Source: Takakia lepidozioides (taxonomy: Eukaryota > Streptophyta > Takakiopsida > Takakiales > Takakiaceae). From it: DNA of 64,000 nucleotides. The DNA lies in NCBI GenBank assembly GCA_030704615.1, contig CM060733.1, positions 17,236,001 to 17,300,000 of the forward strand, read 5' to 3'. The position numbers and the translations under genes are program-made. Positions 11,722 through 22,657 of the stretch are shown here, one piece after another. How positions within the stretch are numbered: position 1 is the stretch's first letter; the number at the start of each line of letters is the position of its first letter. The notes beneath the pieces were generated by a model that was not told where the DNA came from, did not search any database, and saw only the letters and a program-made list of their open reading frames with translations.

Positions 11722-12183
11722 TTACTGATTGATCACCAAACTTTTTAAGGGCACAATAATACCATCTGTCTTTTTCAGTGTATCTGACTTGCAATAAGTC
11801 TTTGGGTATCCAGTACTCCACTGCTCTATGATCGTGTGACAATATTCATAATTTGAACATCCTTCTCTGAAAATATAACTAGTGTAACAAATTTTTCTGA
11901 TTGGGATTAGAGTAATCAATAGAGCTAGACGAGACAACCACTCTTCACTTCTAATCCTACATTCCCAAGGTGCTCGTGTAATACTGATCACTCCTCCCTT
12001 CAATCCCCATTTGTCATCTTCTTTCACGTCTGACAAAAAGATTTTCTGTTGTATTGCTCTTGGTAAACCATGAAAATTTTCCAGGAATGTTTTCCATTCC
12101 TTTGCTTCTGTTGACTCGTTCTGTCGTGATTTCAAGAAATCACTAAGTAACCATCCTTCTTTGAGTACTTTTGAACTCAACAT
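11722..12183 (-). CDS. Pre-gag ORF of element A, unknown function
   Basis: About 153 residues from the ATG at 12181-12183; the open frame reaches back to 12210, at the primer site. It lies between the primer-binding site and gag, in a different frame from gag. No family is recognised. The sequence mixes charged and hydrophobic residues without a clear domain or membrane segment. Ogre-type plant Ty3/gypsy elements are known to carry an extra ORF before gag, which is the nearest precedent for its position. It may instead be a remnant of 5' leader sequence. Confidence 0.45.
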   Translation of the reverse strand: MLSSKVLKEGWLLSDFLKSRQNESTEAKEWKTFLENFHGLPRAIQQKIFLSDVKEDDKWGLKGGVISITRAPWECRIRSEEWLSRLALLITLIPIRKICYTSYIFREGCSNYEYCHTIIEQWSTGYPKTYCKSDTLKKTDGIIVPLKSLVINQ

Positions 12184-12192
12184 ACCGTTAGT

Positions 12193-12211
12193 CCCTAGTA
12201 TGGTCGCCAAA
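12193..12211 (-). other. Primer-binding site of element A
   Basis: On the minus strand TTTGGCGACCATACTAGG follows the LTR end. It resembles the TGGCGAC.. primer sites I recall for Tat/Ogre-type plant elements. The tRNA was not identified. Confidence 0.55.
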
Positions 12212-13061
12212 TGTTAACCGCTGGTTTATGACTTAGACAAAACAAGCTATTAACACTACTGCCCATTTCCTAAGACATGCAACAGAGGTTGTCTGACGGT
12301 ATGCTTTCAGAAATGATTACGAAGTAATCGTTTTAAGGATAGCTAAACCATGAACGTCGGATGAAGCCATATCCTTGCAGACTGCTTAATCCTATTGATT
12401 AAGACCAATCTACAGTCTCTTAAGCATAAAAGATCTTAGTTGAAAGGACTGAAGCCTCTTGGTTCATACAAGCAGATGGCAGTCAAGAGAAAACAATAAC
12501 TATTCTGAGATGATACACATTCTCACCATCTCACGTTCACTCTATACAGAGATACTTCGAATAGCATGGCTTTACTCCAGAGCTCGTCACATCATCACAA
12601 AAGTACACAGAATCACTCTGAGTCCCTCCAAATACACCTTGATCACTGATACTCATACTGCACACCCTCTAAGTTGCATGTAGTTTTTTTATACTATGCT
12701 CGAAAGAGCCGTTACAGCCTGCGGTCGTTAATGACCGTTTGCCTAACTGCCTACGCAACCTAAAAGGTTTGCTAAAAAATGGCTCGTTGTAGTGGTCATG
12801 AGCCATAGTGGTAAACGGTCCACTACTCCCTCTATTGGTTAAAGCCGATGCTATCGTGACCGTGTGATATCGTGGTTCACGGCTCACGGTTACTACACTA
12901 CCCCTCACTGCTCTCGTGGTAATGTACCCTTGTCCCGCCATTGGCTAAGTACCGCGTACTTAGCCGTCTCTGCCTGTGGCTCAGGTAGTGTACGTCCATC
13001 ACTACCCAGTATGTCCCGTTGCGACCCTCGTTGTCTGTCCCTCGTAGCATAGCCGTTATCA
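12212..13061 (-). repeat. 5' LTR of element A
   Basis: 850 bp on the minus strand from TGATAACGG to ...GGTTAACA. Its first 94 bp equal the sequence at 1-94, which fixes the outer boundary. The next base pairs outward (GTCAC) would be the target duplication, but the other flank is outside the window. Confidence 0.85.
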
Positions 13062-13959
13062 GTCACATTTTGCAAAAAACCATCATTAATGGAGCCCATT
13101 TTTTGGCCCCTTTGTACCTTCTATATATATATATACTTCAAAGGTTGCCACCAACGGGGTGCCAAAGCCATAGCCAAGCCCTACCAGCACACTATCGACA
13201 GCCACAACTACTGGCCAAAGCAGCAATGGATGGGCAAAAGCAGCAAAGATAGCACTTTCACAACAAAACCCAACCTCGTGGTCTTGCATATTGCATATTT
13301 TGTATATATATATATATATATATCATTAATATGTGTACACCACTCACAAAACCTGCATATACCTCCCACTTTCCACCATCAACTGGACCGGATTCTAAAA
13401 CATTTATTTGATCACACAGCCATGGTCCACCCGTCTACCCAAACACCCAACAAATACACTCGAATCAACCCGGACAAACCATGGAGACATGTGATCCCCG
13501 GCCCGGACGACGCTACCGCGTGAGCGTGTGAGCATACACTCACGCGATGGTGACGTGGCGCGAGCGCAGGTTCACACCAGCTGATGTGGCGTGAGCGTGA
13601 GGCTGACGTGGCGAGGGCCTGGTGACATGTCACTATCCTACTGATGTGGCATTTGGACAACGTTGCGGATGCCATGTCAACAGAAACATATAGCACCTAT
13701 AGCCGAGGGGCCTATAGCCGTGCCATTCACTCATCCAAAACACCAAAAATGAAAATCCAGGAACGACTTGTGAAAGCATTCGCCTCCATTCCATTTATTT
13801 TGTAACGACTACACACAAGAAATGGCACACATTGCACAACATAATTGGAGGCTGCACTGGTACCAAATATACGAAGGGACATCAAGTTCAAGTTTCAATT
13901 CATGTGAAATCCAGTAATGGAAATTGCAGATGACCAAAGTGAAGACAATGCTATGTGCT
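13062..13959. other. Intergenic, no gene seen
   Basis: Contains two TA microsatellites (about 13121-13137 and 13303-13322) and a stretch at 13510-13620 with repeated GTGAGCG/GACGTGGCG words. ORFs here look random. Confidence 0.6.
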
Positions 13960-14850
13960 TCTATCCCGCTGCATAAGTGCATTCACCTCGTTGAAACTCA
14001 TGGTGGCCTGGTGAATGAAGATGTCGTGTGTGGGATCACAAAACCGTTCTGTTGAAGAAGATAAAAAACAGATGTTTGTAGGATAAAAAATTTCCTGGCT
14101 GTGTGATCATGTTGTGTGATCATGCTTTGCCTGTCTTTCCCAAACTTGTTGGAAGCATGCCAACAAAATCAGGACACGTGCAGTTGGGGAAATTTGAAAC
14201 TGTGATGTCGTACAATCTGTCATGCACAACAAATTTGGAGGTCATCATAGTGTAGATCCAACCATACCCGGGATGTGGAACTTTTGTAGTGCCTGTAACA
14301 CGACCTTGAAGCATTCGAGCGGATTCCACCTTGCCGAAGTGTTCGGCAGTCGGAGGGAAACACCGAACCAGCTTCCCATTTCATTTTGTTGGCCATGCAT
14401 CAGCGTTGGGTGGTGGCACTCGAGAACTTGCTGAAGTAGAAGCACCTACATGTACAGAGGGTTCTCGCTCAAGGGAGAAGCCTGCCTCCTCCAACATGGC
14501 AATCTCTTGAGTTGTGAAATGTGTCCCCACCTTCACAGGCCTAACGTTTGGTGGAGGAGGCTTCAGGACCACCGATGGTCGCACAGTCCCACGCACGCAC
14601 CTACCACAGTCGTCAGGGCAGAACCAGAATTTGTGGTTCTTCGCCTATGCTTGCCAGTAAGGCTGGAACAAACCAGTGAAGGTCAGAGCCAGAGTGCGGA
14701 TCTTGCCTCTGGATATGGAGGACTTGCACTTCTCACGATTGGTGGCTTTGATTGCCATGCACTTCACTCGAGACCCAGCACTGGTACGTTCTATGTGCCA
14801 GACTTTGTCGGGGCACATGGGCTCACCACAGGGTGGAGGTTGAGTTTTTC
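13960..14850 (-). pseudogene. SWIM-domain transposase-like gene remnant
   Basis: Minus-strand coding sequence broken by stops. Going downstream: a Cys/Trp-rich stretch (FWFCPDDCGRC, near 14600-14640), a Pro-rich linker, then a SWIM zinc motif (VSNFPNCTCPDF, near 14160-14190), and about 100 bp later a segment reading FIHQATMSFNEV (near 13985-14020). A CxCP..F motif followed by an FIH..SFNEV stretch is what I expect of SWIM-bearing MULE-type transposases and related plant genes. It is an incomplete copy. It may belong to the same broad class as the transposase at 60520-62607. Confidence 0.55.
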
Positions 14851-14869
14851 ATGAGCAGAGACCCAAGAT

Positions 14870-15365
14870 TCCATGAGCAGATACCGTCGAACACGACATC
14901 CCTTCAAAACGTATGTGTTTCAGGTAAATTTTTTTAACGCCCAATTCATCGCTGGTACAACGTTGATTCCCTTCCTTGTGTCTCTAATCCCACATCCCTT
15001 CTACCGAACAGATACATCCACAAGTACCTCTGTGGAGAGAAGAAGTTGTGCCTATCAACTCCAGCTATTATGCTACCCTGGGTGAGCATTTTGTTGGGGA
15101 CAACTATCTACAACGATGAGCAATTGAGATTGTATAAGGGCCATGTTTATGCGAATTGTGAGGAGCAGTTCAGCCGGCTCCACCTCCAGTCTGCGAACAA
15201 GAAAGAGCTCTTCGCAGCCAGGAAGATTGGAATAAATACTTTGTACTCGACTGTGGTCATTTGCATCCATGCAGATTACATTAGAATGGTCGATGGGAAG
15301 GCGAGTGGTGAGTGGCCCCCGGAGAAGAAGCAGCTTGACAAGTGGATAAAATTGATTTCGTAAGG
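14870..15365 (+). other. Possible exon fragments of an unknown gene
   Basis: On the plus strand there are exon-like stretches flanked by splice-like signals: one ending at a CAG/GTAAAT near 14922, one from an acceptor near 15010 to a donor near 15078, and one after GAGGAGCAG near 15170. Translations are protein-like but unrecognised. The minus-strand frame of the neighbouring gag-protease remnant also runs open through here, so either strand could be the real one. Confidence 0.25.
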
Positions 15366-16716
15366 AGATTTCTCGGAAATCAATGGACTGGATGCAGAAA
15401 TGGGTGCAGTGGACCTTCTCATTGCTGATATCCCTCACGGCACTCCAGTGTAGGAAACAAGAGGCGTTGGCATCCTGAAATGGAACGAGAAATCTACGAA
15501 GGATATCTTGTATGCTCTGTCTCTGGCTGGGAAGCATTAAGGATGCGAGGCAAGATGCTGCTAGTGTCGGCATCTTGCCTCCCTGGGCAACCGCAACTCC
15601 TCCTATGAATGTCACAGGGAGCTGCACACGTTGGCCCTCCCCTGACTGCCATGCAGGCCTATAGGAAGCTGACTCCTCCCAAAAATCCAGGGTGAAGCCC
15701 ATGGGGTACAACACTGCCCCACCAACCAGGACATCGTATGAGACCGCGTCTGTCACAATGGCCTTGGCTCGCATCACTGAGCCATCTGTAGGGTGATCCG
15801 GCCGTAGTCTGATAGCCAACTCACGCCATGTCATGCCTCGAGCCTGCTCCGATCCTCCCAGAGACGTCTGTATCTGGAAAGGACAAGGCTCCATATCCGC
15901 CTCCGTGAGGCCCAAGCCTGCAATAGCAGCTCTGCCCAGCATCAATGGCTGAGCTTCCGAGTCCAACAAGACCCGCAGTGGCCGGTACCTCTTGCCTGCC
16001 GGTCCACTCAAACAGAAAATGCCATCCTGGTTGTCTAACATGACAACTCCAGGTGTCACCATGGCGCGCTCAATGGCTGGCCTAGCTGGCAGCTCCATCA
16101 ACCTGGCAGCTGCAGCTTGCCATGGCGCTGCCGTGGCAGTCTTGACCCTCAAATCCGAGGATCCCTCCGGCACTACACCTCCCACTATCTCCGCAGAAGA
16201 TGAAGTAACCTCCCCACTCTCACAGAGTGTAGCTGCCAGCCTAAACACCTCAGCTGGTCTTACCCCCGGCGTCGCAATCATGGTAGCCGAGAACAATGGA
16301 GCCTGGCACACAGATGTGGCCGCTCCTAGCAGCACACTAGCTGTCGTAGCCTTGGCAACACTAGGTAGTGGTGCTACCCGTGTAGCTCTCCCCAATGGCA
16401 TAGTAACCTTCGCCTCGGTAACAGTCGGGTGAGAACTAGGTGCCATGGATGGCGTCGACACTGTCTCCGCCAATGTGAATGACTGAGGAAGCCTAGCCTG
16501 ACGGCTTGCCTCCCCACGCTGTGGATTCAACTCCACCTCTGCACCTCGTGGCTCAGGAACTCGTGCTGCTCCTCGAGTCACAACTGCAGCAGACTCCACC
16601 TGCACTAGTGGTAGTGCTGCTCCACACATGAATCCCATGCCTCCCATATCTCCTCCCTCAGGAGCAGGAGGTGGACCATCCGGCCTTAGAGCCGGTACCA
16701 CCTGAGCTGCAGCCAT
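15073..16716 (-). pseudogene. Element C retroelement protease region
   Basis: A 547-codon frame. Its first 230 residues are low-complexity and Ala/Pro-rich. About residues 235-390 look like a retropepsin: RYRPLRVLLDSEAQPLML has DSEA where DSGA or DTGA is expected, followed by a GLTEADM...VLVGGAVLYPMGF segment typical of the rest of the fold. The frame then continues into unrelated sequence from about 15440 with no RT. It lies in the same frame as the gag just upstream, separated by one TAG. The Gly-to-Glu change beside the catalytic Asp suggests an inactive protease. Confidence 0.6.
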
Positions 16717-16728
16717 GGTAGCGAGCCT

Positions 16729-18191
16729 CTACTCTAGCTGCTGAAGCCGGTTGGCCATGCCTTGGTCAACACCCTGACCTCCGCATCCTTGGCCATGTTG
16801 AGCTTGCCCTTGGCCTGCACCTCGTGGCTGGCCACCTCGTCCTCTCTGGGCTGCTCCACCTCGCCCCCGGCCACCATTGTTCCCTTGGAACTGGCCTGGA
16901 CGCAACTCAGGATGCAAACCATAACACTGGGCCTCTCCATGCCCGTGCTTGCCACAATGCCCACACTGCAACTGTGCAGGCTGTGCATGTGCCGGCCCTT
17001 TGCCTCCCTCTGGGCAATCCTTATTGACATGGGGTCCTCCACATGTCCAGCACACCACATCCGCCCGTTGTTGGCCAGCAAATGAAGGGAGAGACCCCTG
17101 CATCTGAGGTCCTCTCTGCTCTTCCCTGAGCTTCACCTGAGCCCCCTTGTTGCCTTGAGCACGTTGGGGTAGTGGTTGGCTAGGAGCACCACTACCCCGT
17201 GGTGTCTCCTTAGCAAATCCCACCATGACCACTCGTTCCTCCACCATGTTGAGCTCTATCCGCTCTGCCAGCAAAAACACATTTACTAAGGTGGGTTGGG
17301 CCGCTTGTAGGAGAGTTGCATCCCGCACCCTTCTCCTCAGCTCCTTGTCCAATATCCCATACCAGAATTGGACTGCCTGAGCTTCCGTAACCCCTTGCGT
17401 TACATTTATCAAGCGCCTCATGCGAGTGAAAGCCTCCCTCAAGCTCTCGGTCGGCTTCCGTTGGAACTCTTGCAAGCTCCGCAACTTCTCTGTCCTCACC
17501 CCTTGGTAGTTCCCTCTCAACTCTTCGAAGAACTCCACAACAGGGTTGAAGGCAGGCATGGGTGCTAGTGCTGGTGCGGTAGTGGCTTGGGTGGACGTCG
17601 TAGCTACTGTACCACCAGTCCCACTAGTCCCACTAGTCCCACTGCTACTTGCTGAAGCTGCCGGTGCAGCGGCAGGTGTAGCCACTGCCCTCGTGGCTCT
17701 AGTGCCCCTAGTGATGGAGACATAGTCGGGTGACCAGTACATCCTCCACTCCTCGATCTCAACCTCATGCCCCCGCCTGAACTCATGGTAATCATCCATA
17801 GGCGGCCCCTCAAGGTGCTGAAACAGCCCCTTCCATGCCATGAAAGGCGTAAATAGTTGTGGATTGCGCATTTGCTGCAAATCACACCAACTATCAAACT
17901 CTTGGATAAAATCATCCAACTCGATGGTGCCCACCGCCCCAGAGTACCTTCGTGGCCCTTGGTAGCTCCATACATCTCCTCCATTGTGTCCCTCAACAAT
18001 GGCAAAGAAACAACTTGCACCACCGGTATGAGTCCTCCTGATTCACAATCCGAATCAGAACCTTCCGTAGAAGACACGGGAGGTAAAGGTGGCCTAAACC
18101 GCACACCTCGTCTCGTGTACCCACTAGTATCGCTAGTGCTCAAACCGGCACTGTCCCCAGCAACTAGTGGCACCTCCGTGTTGATACTCAA
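16729..18191 (-). pseudogene. Element C gag
   Basis: The main frame (16729-17934) has a gag capsid-like region (ELDDFIQEFDSWCDL; later NYQGVRTEKLRSLQEFQRKP) and two zinc knuckles: CWTCGGPHVNKDC (spacing CX2CX3HX4C) and CGHCGKHGHGEAQC (CX2CX4HX4C), with a Gly/Arg/Gln-rich C terminus. The N-terminal part is in another frame (up to 18191), joined by a one-base shift near 17950-17970. The frame ends in TAG at 16729-16731 and the protease follows in frame. No LTRs were assigned; the repeat-rich stretch 18192-21390 could be a long LTR, but no partner is visible. Confidence 0.75.
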
Positions 18192-18404
18192 CCGGTCATG
18201 AACATGTCCCTAACCCCCTCTCCACAAGGTAACCGGGTAGAGAACCTGTTGCGGCTTAGGGTTTGGAATACTAAGTTCCTAACATAGCCTACACCTATAC
18301 TTGCATGACCATGGGAATATCATGAAGATACTCCTCAAACCGCCCTCCACGAGCTTCAAAATTCGGCCTTCAAGATCACATACCAGTCCTTAGGCAGTCC
18401 ACCA

Positions 18405-19545
18405 GTGCCTCCACGAGTCAGCACAGGCCGTCCACAGCCCGTCACAGCCCGTCACAGCCCCAGAGGCCTCAGGCACGGCCTGTCACAGCCCATCACAGCC
18501 CTAAAGGCCACGGGCATAGCCTCTCACAGCCCATCACAGCCCCCAAGGCCACCGGCGCAGCCCGTCACAAGCCCTCACAGCCCGTCACAACCTCGAAGGC
18601 CACCGGCACAGGCCCTCACAGGCCCTCACAGCCCGTCACAGCCCCGAAGGCCACCAGCGCAGCCCGTCACAGCCCGTCACAGCCCCTCACAGCCCCGAAG
18701 GCCACCGGCACAGCCCCTCGCAGCCCGTCATAGCCCTGAAGGCCACCGGCATAGCCCCTCACAGCCCCAAAGGCCTCAGGCACGGCCTGACACACCCGTC
18801 ACAGCCCGTCACAGCCCCAAAGGCCTCAGGCACGGCCTGTCACAGCCCCTCACAGCCCATCACAGCCCCAAAGGCCACAGGCACAGCCTGTCACAGCCCC
18901 TCACAGCCCCTCACAACCCCAAAGGCCTCAGGCACGGCCTGTCACAGCCCCACAGGCCACTGGGCACAGCCCGTCACAGCCCGTCACAGCTCGCCACGGC
19001 TCACCACAGCCCGTCACAGCCCCAAAGGCCTCAGGCACGGCCTGTCACAGCCCCTCACAGCCCGTCACAGCCCCACAGGCCACTGGGCACAGCCCGTCAC
19101 AGCTCGCCACAGCCCCTCACAGCCCCAAAGGCCTCAGGCACGGCCTGTCACAGCCCCTCACAGCCCCTCACAGCCCCAAAGGCCTCAGGCACGGCCTGTC
19201 ACAGCCCCTCACAGCCCCTCACAGCCCCAAAGGCCACGGGCATAGCCCGTCACAGCCCGTCACAGCCCCACAGGCCACTGGGCACAGCCTGTCACAGCCC
19301 CTCATAGCCCCAAAGGCCTGAGGCACGGCCTGTCACAGCCCCTCACAGCCCGTCACAGCCCCAAAGGCCTCAGGCACGGCCTGTCACAGCCCCTCACAGC
19401 CCATCACAGCCCCAAAGGCCACGGGCACAGCCCGTCACAGCCCCACAGGCCACTGGGCACAGCCTGTCACATCCCCGCACAGCCCCTCACAGCCCCCAAG
19501 GCCACTGGGACAGCCCGTCACAGCCCCATCCATGGCCGCTCTGGA
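18405..19545. repeat. Tandem array of ~10-bp CACAG units in ~51-bp higher-order repeats
   Basis: Over 1.1 kb of CACAGCCCGT/CACAGCCCCT monomers, alternating with AAAGGCCTCAGGCACGGCC or AAAGGCCACNGGCA spacers. In places a 51-bp higher-order period is exact, for example at 19141 and 19192. The 300-codon plus-strand ORF here only reflects the repeat. Confidence 0.92.
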
Positions 19546-21390
19546 AGTTTAGCCATTTCTCCAAGGGGTTTAGCCACGCCAAGCTAGGGTTTGTGTCTCT
19601 TGGACTCTAGGCTTCTTTCCACCGAGCTATGGCGGCTGTGAGGAAATCAACAAGGTGTTCTTGTTGTTTCGGCTCCCACACACCACCATAGTAGCCCTAA
19701 GCCATGAGGTGGTTGCCACAAACCAAGTCTTCTTTCTTACTTAGCCTCCCCAAACACGCCACTAAACTCAATGGCAAACAACCAAGCCCTGCTGGTTCCC
19801 AGCCCTTGTGAGCACTCATTCAAGCACTCTCCTTGGCCATAGCATCTGTCTTAGATCCTATTCCAGCCCCCTACACCTGCTGCTTCAAGAGTTGCGCTCC
19901 CTTCAAGCTTGAAGTTGAAACCCCAACTCACATAGGCCCTACAAGTGCTTTTCTTTCACTCCAAGTGGAAACCAGCCCTAGACCTTCCGTTCTAGCTCTC
20001 TAAAGCTTGAAAACAAGAGCCTCAATGGGCTGAAGGCATGCTCCACACATGCCCCACTCTCACCATAAGAAAATCAGCTCATTTGCTTCATTTCTTGCAC
20101 CCACAAACCTGAAAATACAAGCTTCAGCAGGCTGAAAGCATGCTCCACATGCCCTACAGGGAAACCAGCCCCTTCCTTCCTTTCTTGCACTCCCACACCT
20201 GAAAGTGCAAGCCTTCACCAGGCTGATAGCATGCTCCACACATGCATTGCCCTCACATAAGGGAAGTCAGCCCTTCCCTCTTCCTTGCTTGCCCTCCAAG
20301 CTTGAAGATGAAAGCTTCAATGAGCTGAATACATGCTCCACACATGCAACCTCTTCACACAAGAGATATCAGCCCCCTATCTTGGCTCCTTGGCTCCTTG
20401 ATGCTCTCTAAGACAAGACTAAGCACTCCACAGCCTTTGCCAAGCTCCTGAAACCCTAAGGCTTACATTTCCAGCCACAAGACACTTCTCTTGTGGTGCA
20501 AGAGCTCTTCTTCCAAGCTCTGAAACCCTAGGTGCACATTCCATGGCCTTGCCGCACCTCTTAGCTCCTGTTCCAGCCCTGCTCTTGCCATGACAAGAGC
20601 CCTCTCAATGCTGAAGCTCGAGATTGAAACCCAATCTCACCATACTCCACAAAGTGCACTGATTTGCCCCAAGCCAAATCAGCCCTTTCGCTTGGTCTTG
20701 CAATCCTTCACACAATGAAAGCTCGCATTCCCAAGTCCAGTTCTCAGTTTTGCCACCAAAGCCACTATAACCTGCTCTTGACTGGTCCTCTTCTCAATCG
20801 TGCTTGCTCATGCATGTACACAATCTGAAACCATCAAGGAGCTCTGGAATTACCTGCAGCATGGTGCTTTCATCTCTGAAGTTGAAGATCGAATGCCAAG
20901 GTCTACCACCTCGTAACCCACATCGCCTCCGCTTTTAACAACCAAGAGCTCCACGGTGCTCCTTACATAACAACTTGGTTTCTCTCATTCTCAAGCAAAA
21001 CCCACAAGTGCTACAACTAACTCGTATCTGGCACTCACAGATACGAGCTCATCTTTCTCAAGTGATAAAGAAGAAAAATACAAGCACAAGCTCATGCGAG
21101 CTCACAAAGCTGAAGCATAAACTCATGCATATATAACCTCATCACTCAAATACAAGTCAAGCCAAGTGCACCCCACGCCATGGGGAATCCACACTACGAC
21201 GCCATAGCTAGGCGCGGTGAGGCTCAACTCGAGAAAGATGAGCCTCCCGCGCTTGCCGTGAAGATAACCACTCCAGGGCCTAAATCTGCCTTGACCCCTG
21301 GATTGACACTTGGGCCAATCCCAAATGTCAATATGTAAAAGCTAGCTATTTCCTAGCTAGTTTCACACTAGTGGTAAAATAACTTGATAG
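19546..21390. other. Noncoding stretch, possibly part of a long LTR
   Basis: No gene seen. CT-rich with many AAGCTTGAA and CATGCTCCACACATGC words. It separates the CACAG array from element D coding sequence, which starts abruptly near 21391. A near-palindromic TAGCTAG segment lies at about 21338-21360. Confidence 0.4.
19990..20400. repeat. Diverged ~110-bp tandem repeats
   Basis: Four imperfect units, each with a CTGAAAG/TTGAAGA..AAGC..TCA..GGCTGA lead, then CATGCTCCACA(CA)TGC, then a AAATCAGCCC-like end. Confidence 0.65.
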
Positions 21391-21659
21391 AGGATTCTGA
21401 TACTACTGTTTCTTCAGAGGACTCTTTTGACATGGCAGAGGACTATGCACTTTAGATGGCAGAGAAGAAACGAAGGGGATCTCCTATGCCTGAGAGGTTA
21501 CCTCGTTATCAGCCAAAGGAGGGTCAGACATTTCCAGGTAGTGCTCAATCGTCTCCATCAGTCAGTGACAGGACTCGGCCTCGCACGCGGAGTCTTTCAC
21601 GCGACTCTCACCGACAGAAGGGTGCTCGCTCACAAAGGTTTGCTGATCCCAAACAGTAA
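21391..21659 (+). pseudogene. Element D polyprotein C-terminal end
   Basis: A plus-strand frame with an acidic, Ser-rich stretch, one in-frame TAG near 21453, then a basic Arg/Pro/Ser-rich tail ending at TAA 21657-21659. A polypurine tract and an LTR start follow at once, so it is most simply the last part of an LTR element's polyprotein. The upstream part is missing or displaced by the preceding repeats. Confidence 0.5.
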
Positions 21660-21680
21660 ACCGTGAGGACACGGCTTTTT

Positions 21681-21695
21681 GAGAGGGGGAGGGGT
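21681..21695 (+). other. Polypurine tract of element D
   Basis: GAGAGGGGGAGGGGT followed by AA and then TGTTAGAGG, the expected primer and LTR-start arrangement. Confidence 0.7.
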
Positions 21696-21697
21696 AA

Positions 21698-22320
21698 TGT
21701 TAGAGGGCTGCTTGGGACTTAGACGCTTTTACGGGTTCTGTGGGGTACCCTTAATTTTTGCGCAGAATTATGAATGATAGACTGAGACAAACAGGAGCCT
21801 TAGGGGTGGCAAGCGCAGGCTTTAGGGGGGGTAGACAGCTTGTCACAGTCTATCACAGCCAGACACAGTCTGACACAGCCCAACACAGCTTCGCACAGCC
21901 AGTCACAGCCCGACACAGCTTCAAACAGCTTGTCACAGTCTATCACAGCCAGACACAGTCTGACACAGCCCAACACAGCTTCGCACAGTTAGTCATAGCC
22001 CGACACAACTTTACATAGCCCGTCACAGTCTATCACGGCCAGACACAGCCCGACGCAGCTTCGCACAGCTAGTCACAGCCCGACATAGCTTTACACAGCT
22101 AGTCACAGCTCGGCACAGCTTGATACAGCCTGTCACGGTGTACATGGGGAACAATTATCATTGACAGGGAACGACTGTGTGGGAACGACATCTGCAGAGG
22201 GAACGTGTTACTTTAGGGGTGACGGTTAGTTAGTTAGGTGGTTAAAACAGCTTGCGGGTAGATTAGGCAGGGCGGCAACAAGAAGAGGATCACTTCTTGG
22301 GGAGAGCGACTTGGTCAAAG
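21698..22320 (+). repeat. 3' LTR of element D (end not resolved)
   Basis: Starts TGTTAGAGGG after a strong polypurine tract. It includes a CACAG array at 21831-22135. The far boundary cannot be fixed because the 5' partner is not in the window; it may extend to about 22600. Confidence 0.55.
21831..22135. repeat. CACAG tandem array inside the element D LTR
   Basis: About 10-bp monomers (CACAGCCYGA, CACAGCTTGT) with a 90-bp higher-order repeat: TGTCACAGTCTATCACAGCC occurs at 21841 and again at 21931. It resembles the array at 18405-19545. Confidence 0.88.
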
Positions 22321-22657
22321 GGAGAGGAGATGAAGCGGAGAGTGGGAAATGGTGAAGATGGGAAGATGACTTGATCGATGCTTAATTCATGCAAGCTGCA
22401 GAATCATACAGTAAGGCAGATTAGGGACACCATGGCATTGGCCTGATACTTGATAAATCTTAATCTGATACTCATTCGATACAATTACACTGTGTAGAGA
22501 GACATGAGTGAAGCTGTGGAATGAATGGATGAGTGAATGGAACCTGGTAGTTACTGAAGCAATCTGATGCTTCAGTATACACAATAAGATAATTTGCTAA
22601 CATGAAGGCAAGAAGAAATACAAATAAGAAGCATGACCATGATTCACTAGCTGTAGG

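Larger units (their letters stand above)
1..13061 (-). mobile_element. Ty3/gypsy-like LTR retrotransposon A, split by element B
   Basis: A minus-strand LTR element. Its 5' LTR is 12212-13061, a primer-binding site lies just inside it, a pre-gag ORF follows, then gag, protease and reverse transcriptase, a polypurine tract and the first 94 bp of the 3' LTR at the window edge. The two visible LTR stretches (1-94 and 12968-13061) are identical. Element B (4681-11650) is inserted in it, so A itself has about 5.1 kb of internal sequence. It has no recognisable RNase H or integrase; a coiled-coil-like tail follows the reverse transcriptase instead. It therefore looks non-autonomous. The lineage is probably near Tat/Athila, judged from the RT and the primer site; this is inference. 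Confidence 0.85.

Noticed and set aside
13089-13523. 144-codon plus-strand ORF across TA microsatellites
   Set aside because: It contains runs of Tyr-Ile from the microsatellite and no domain.
18405-19307. 300-codon plus-strand ORF rich in Pro, His and Ser
   Set aside because: It is the translation of the CACAG tandem array; its repeat period explains the whole sequence.
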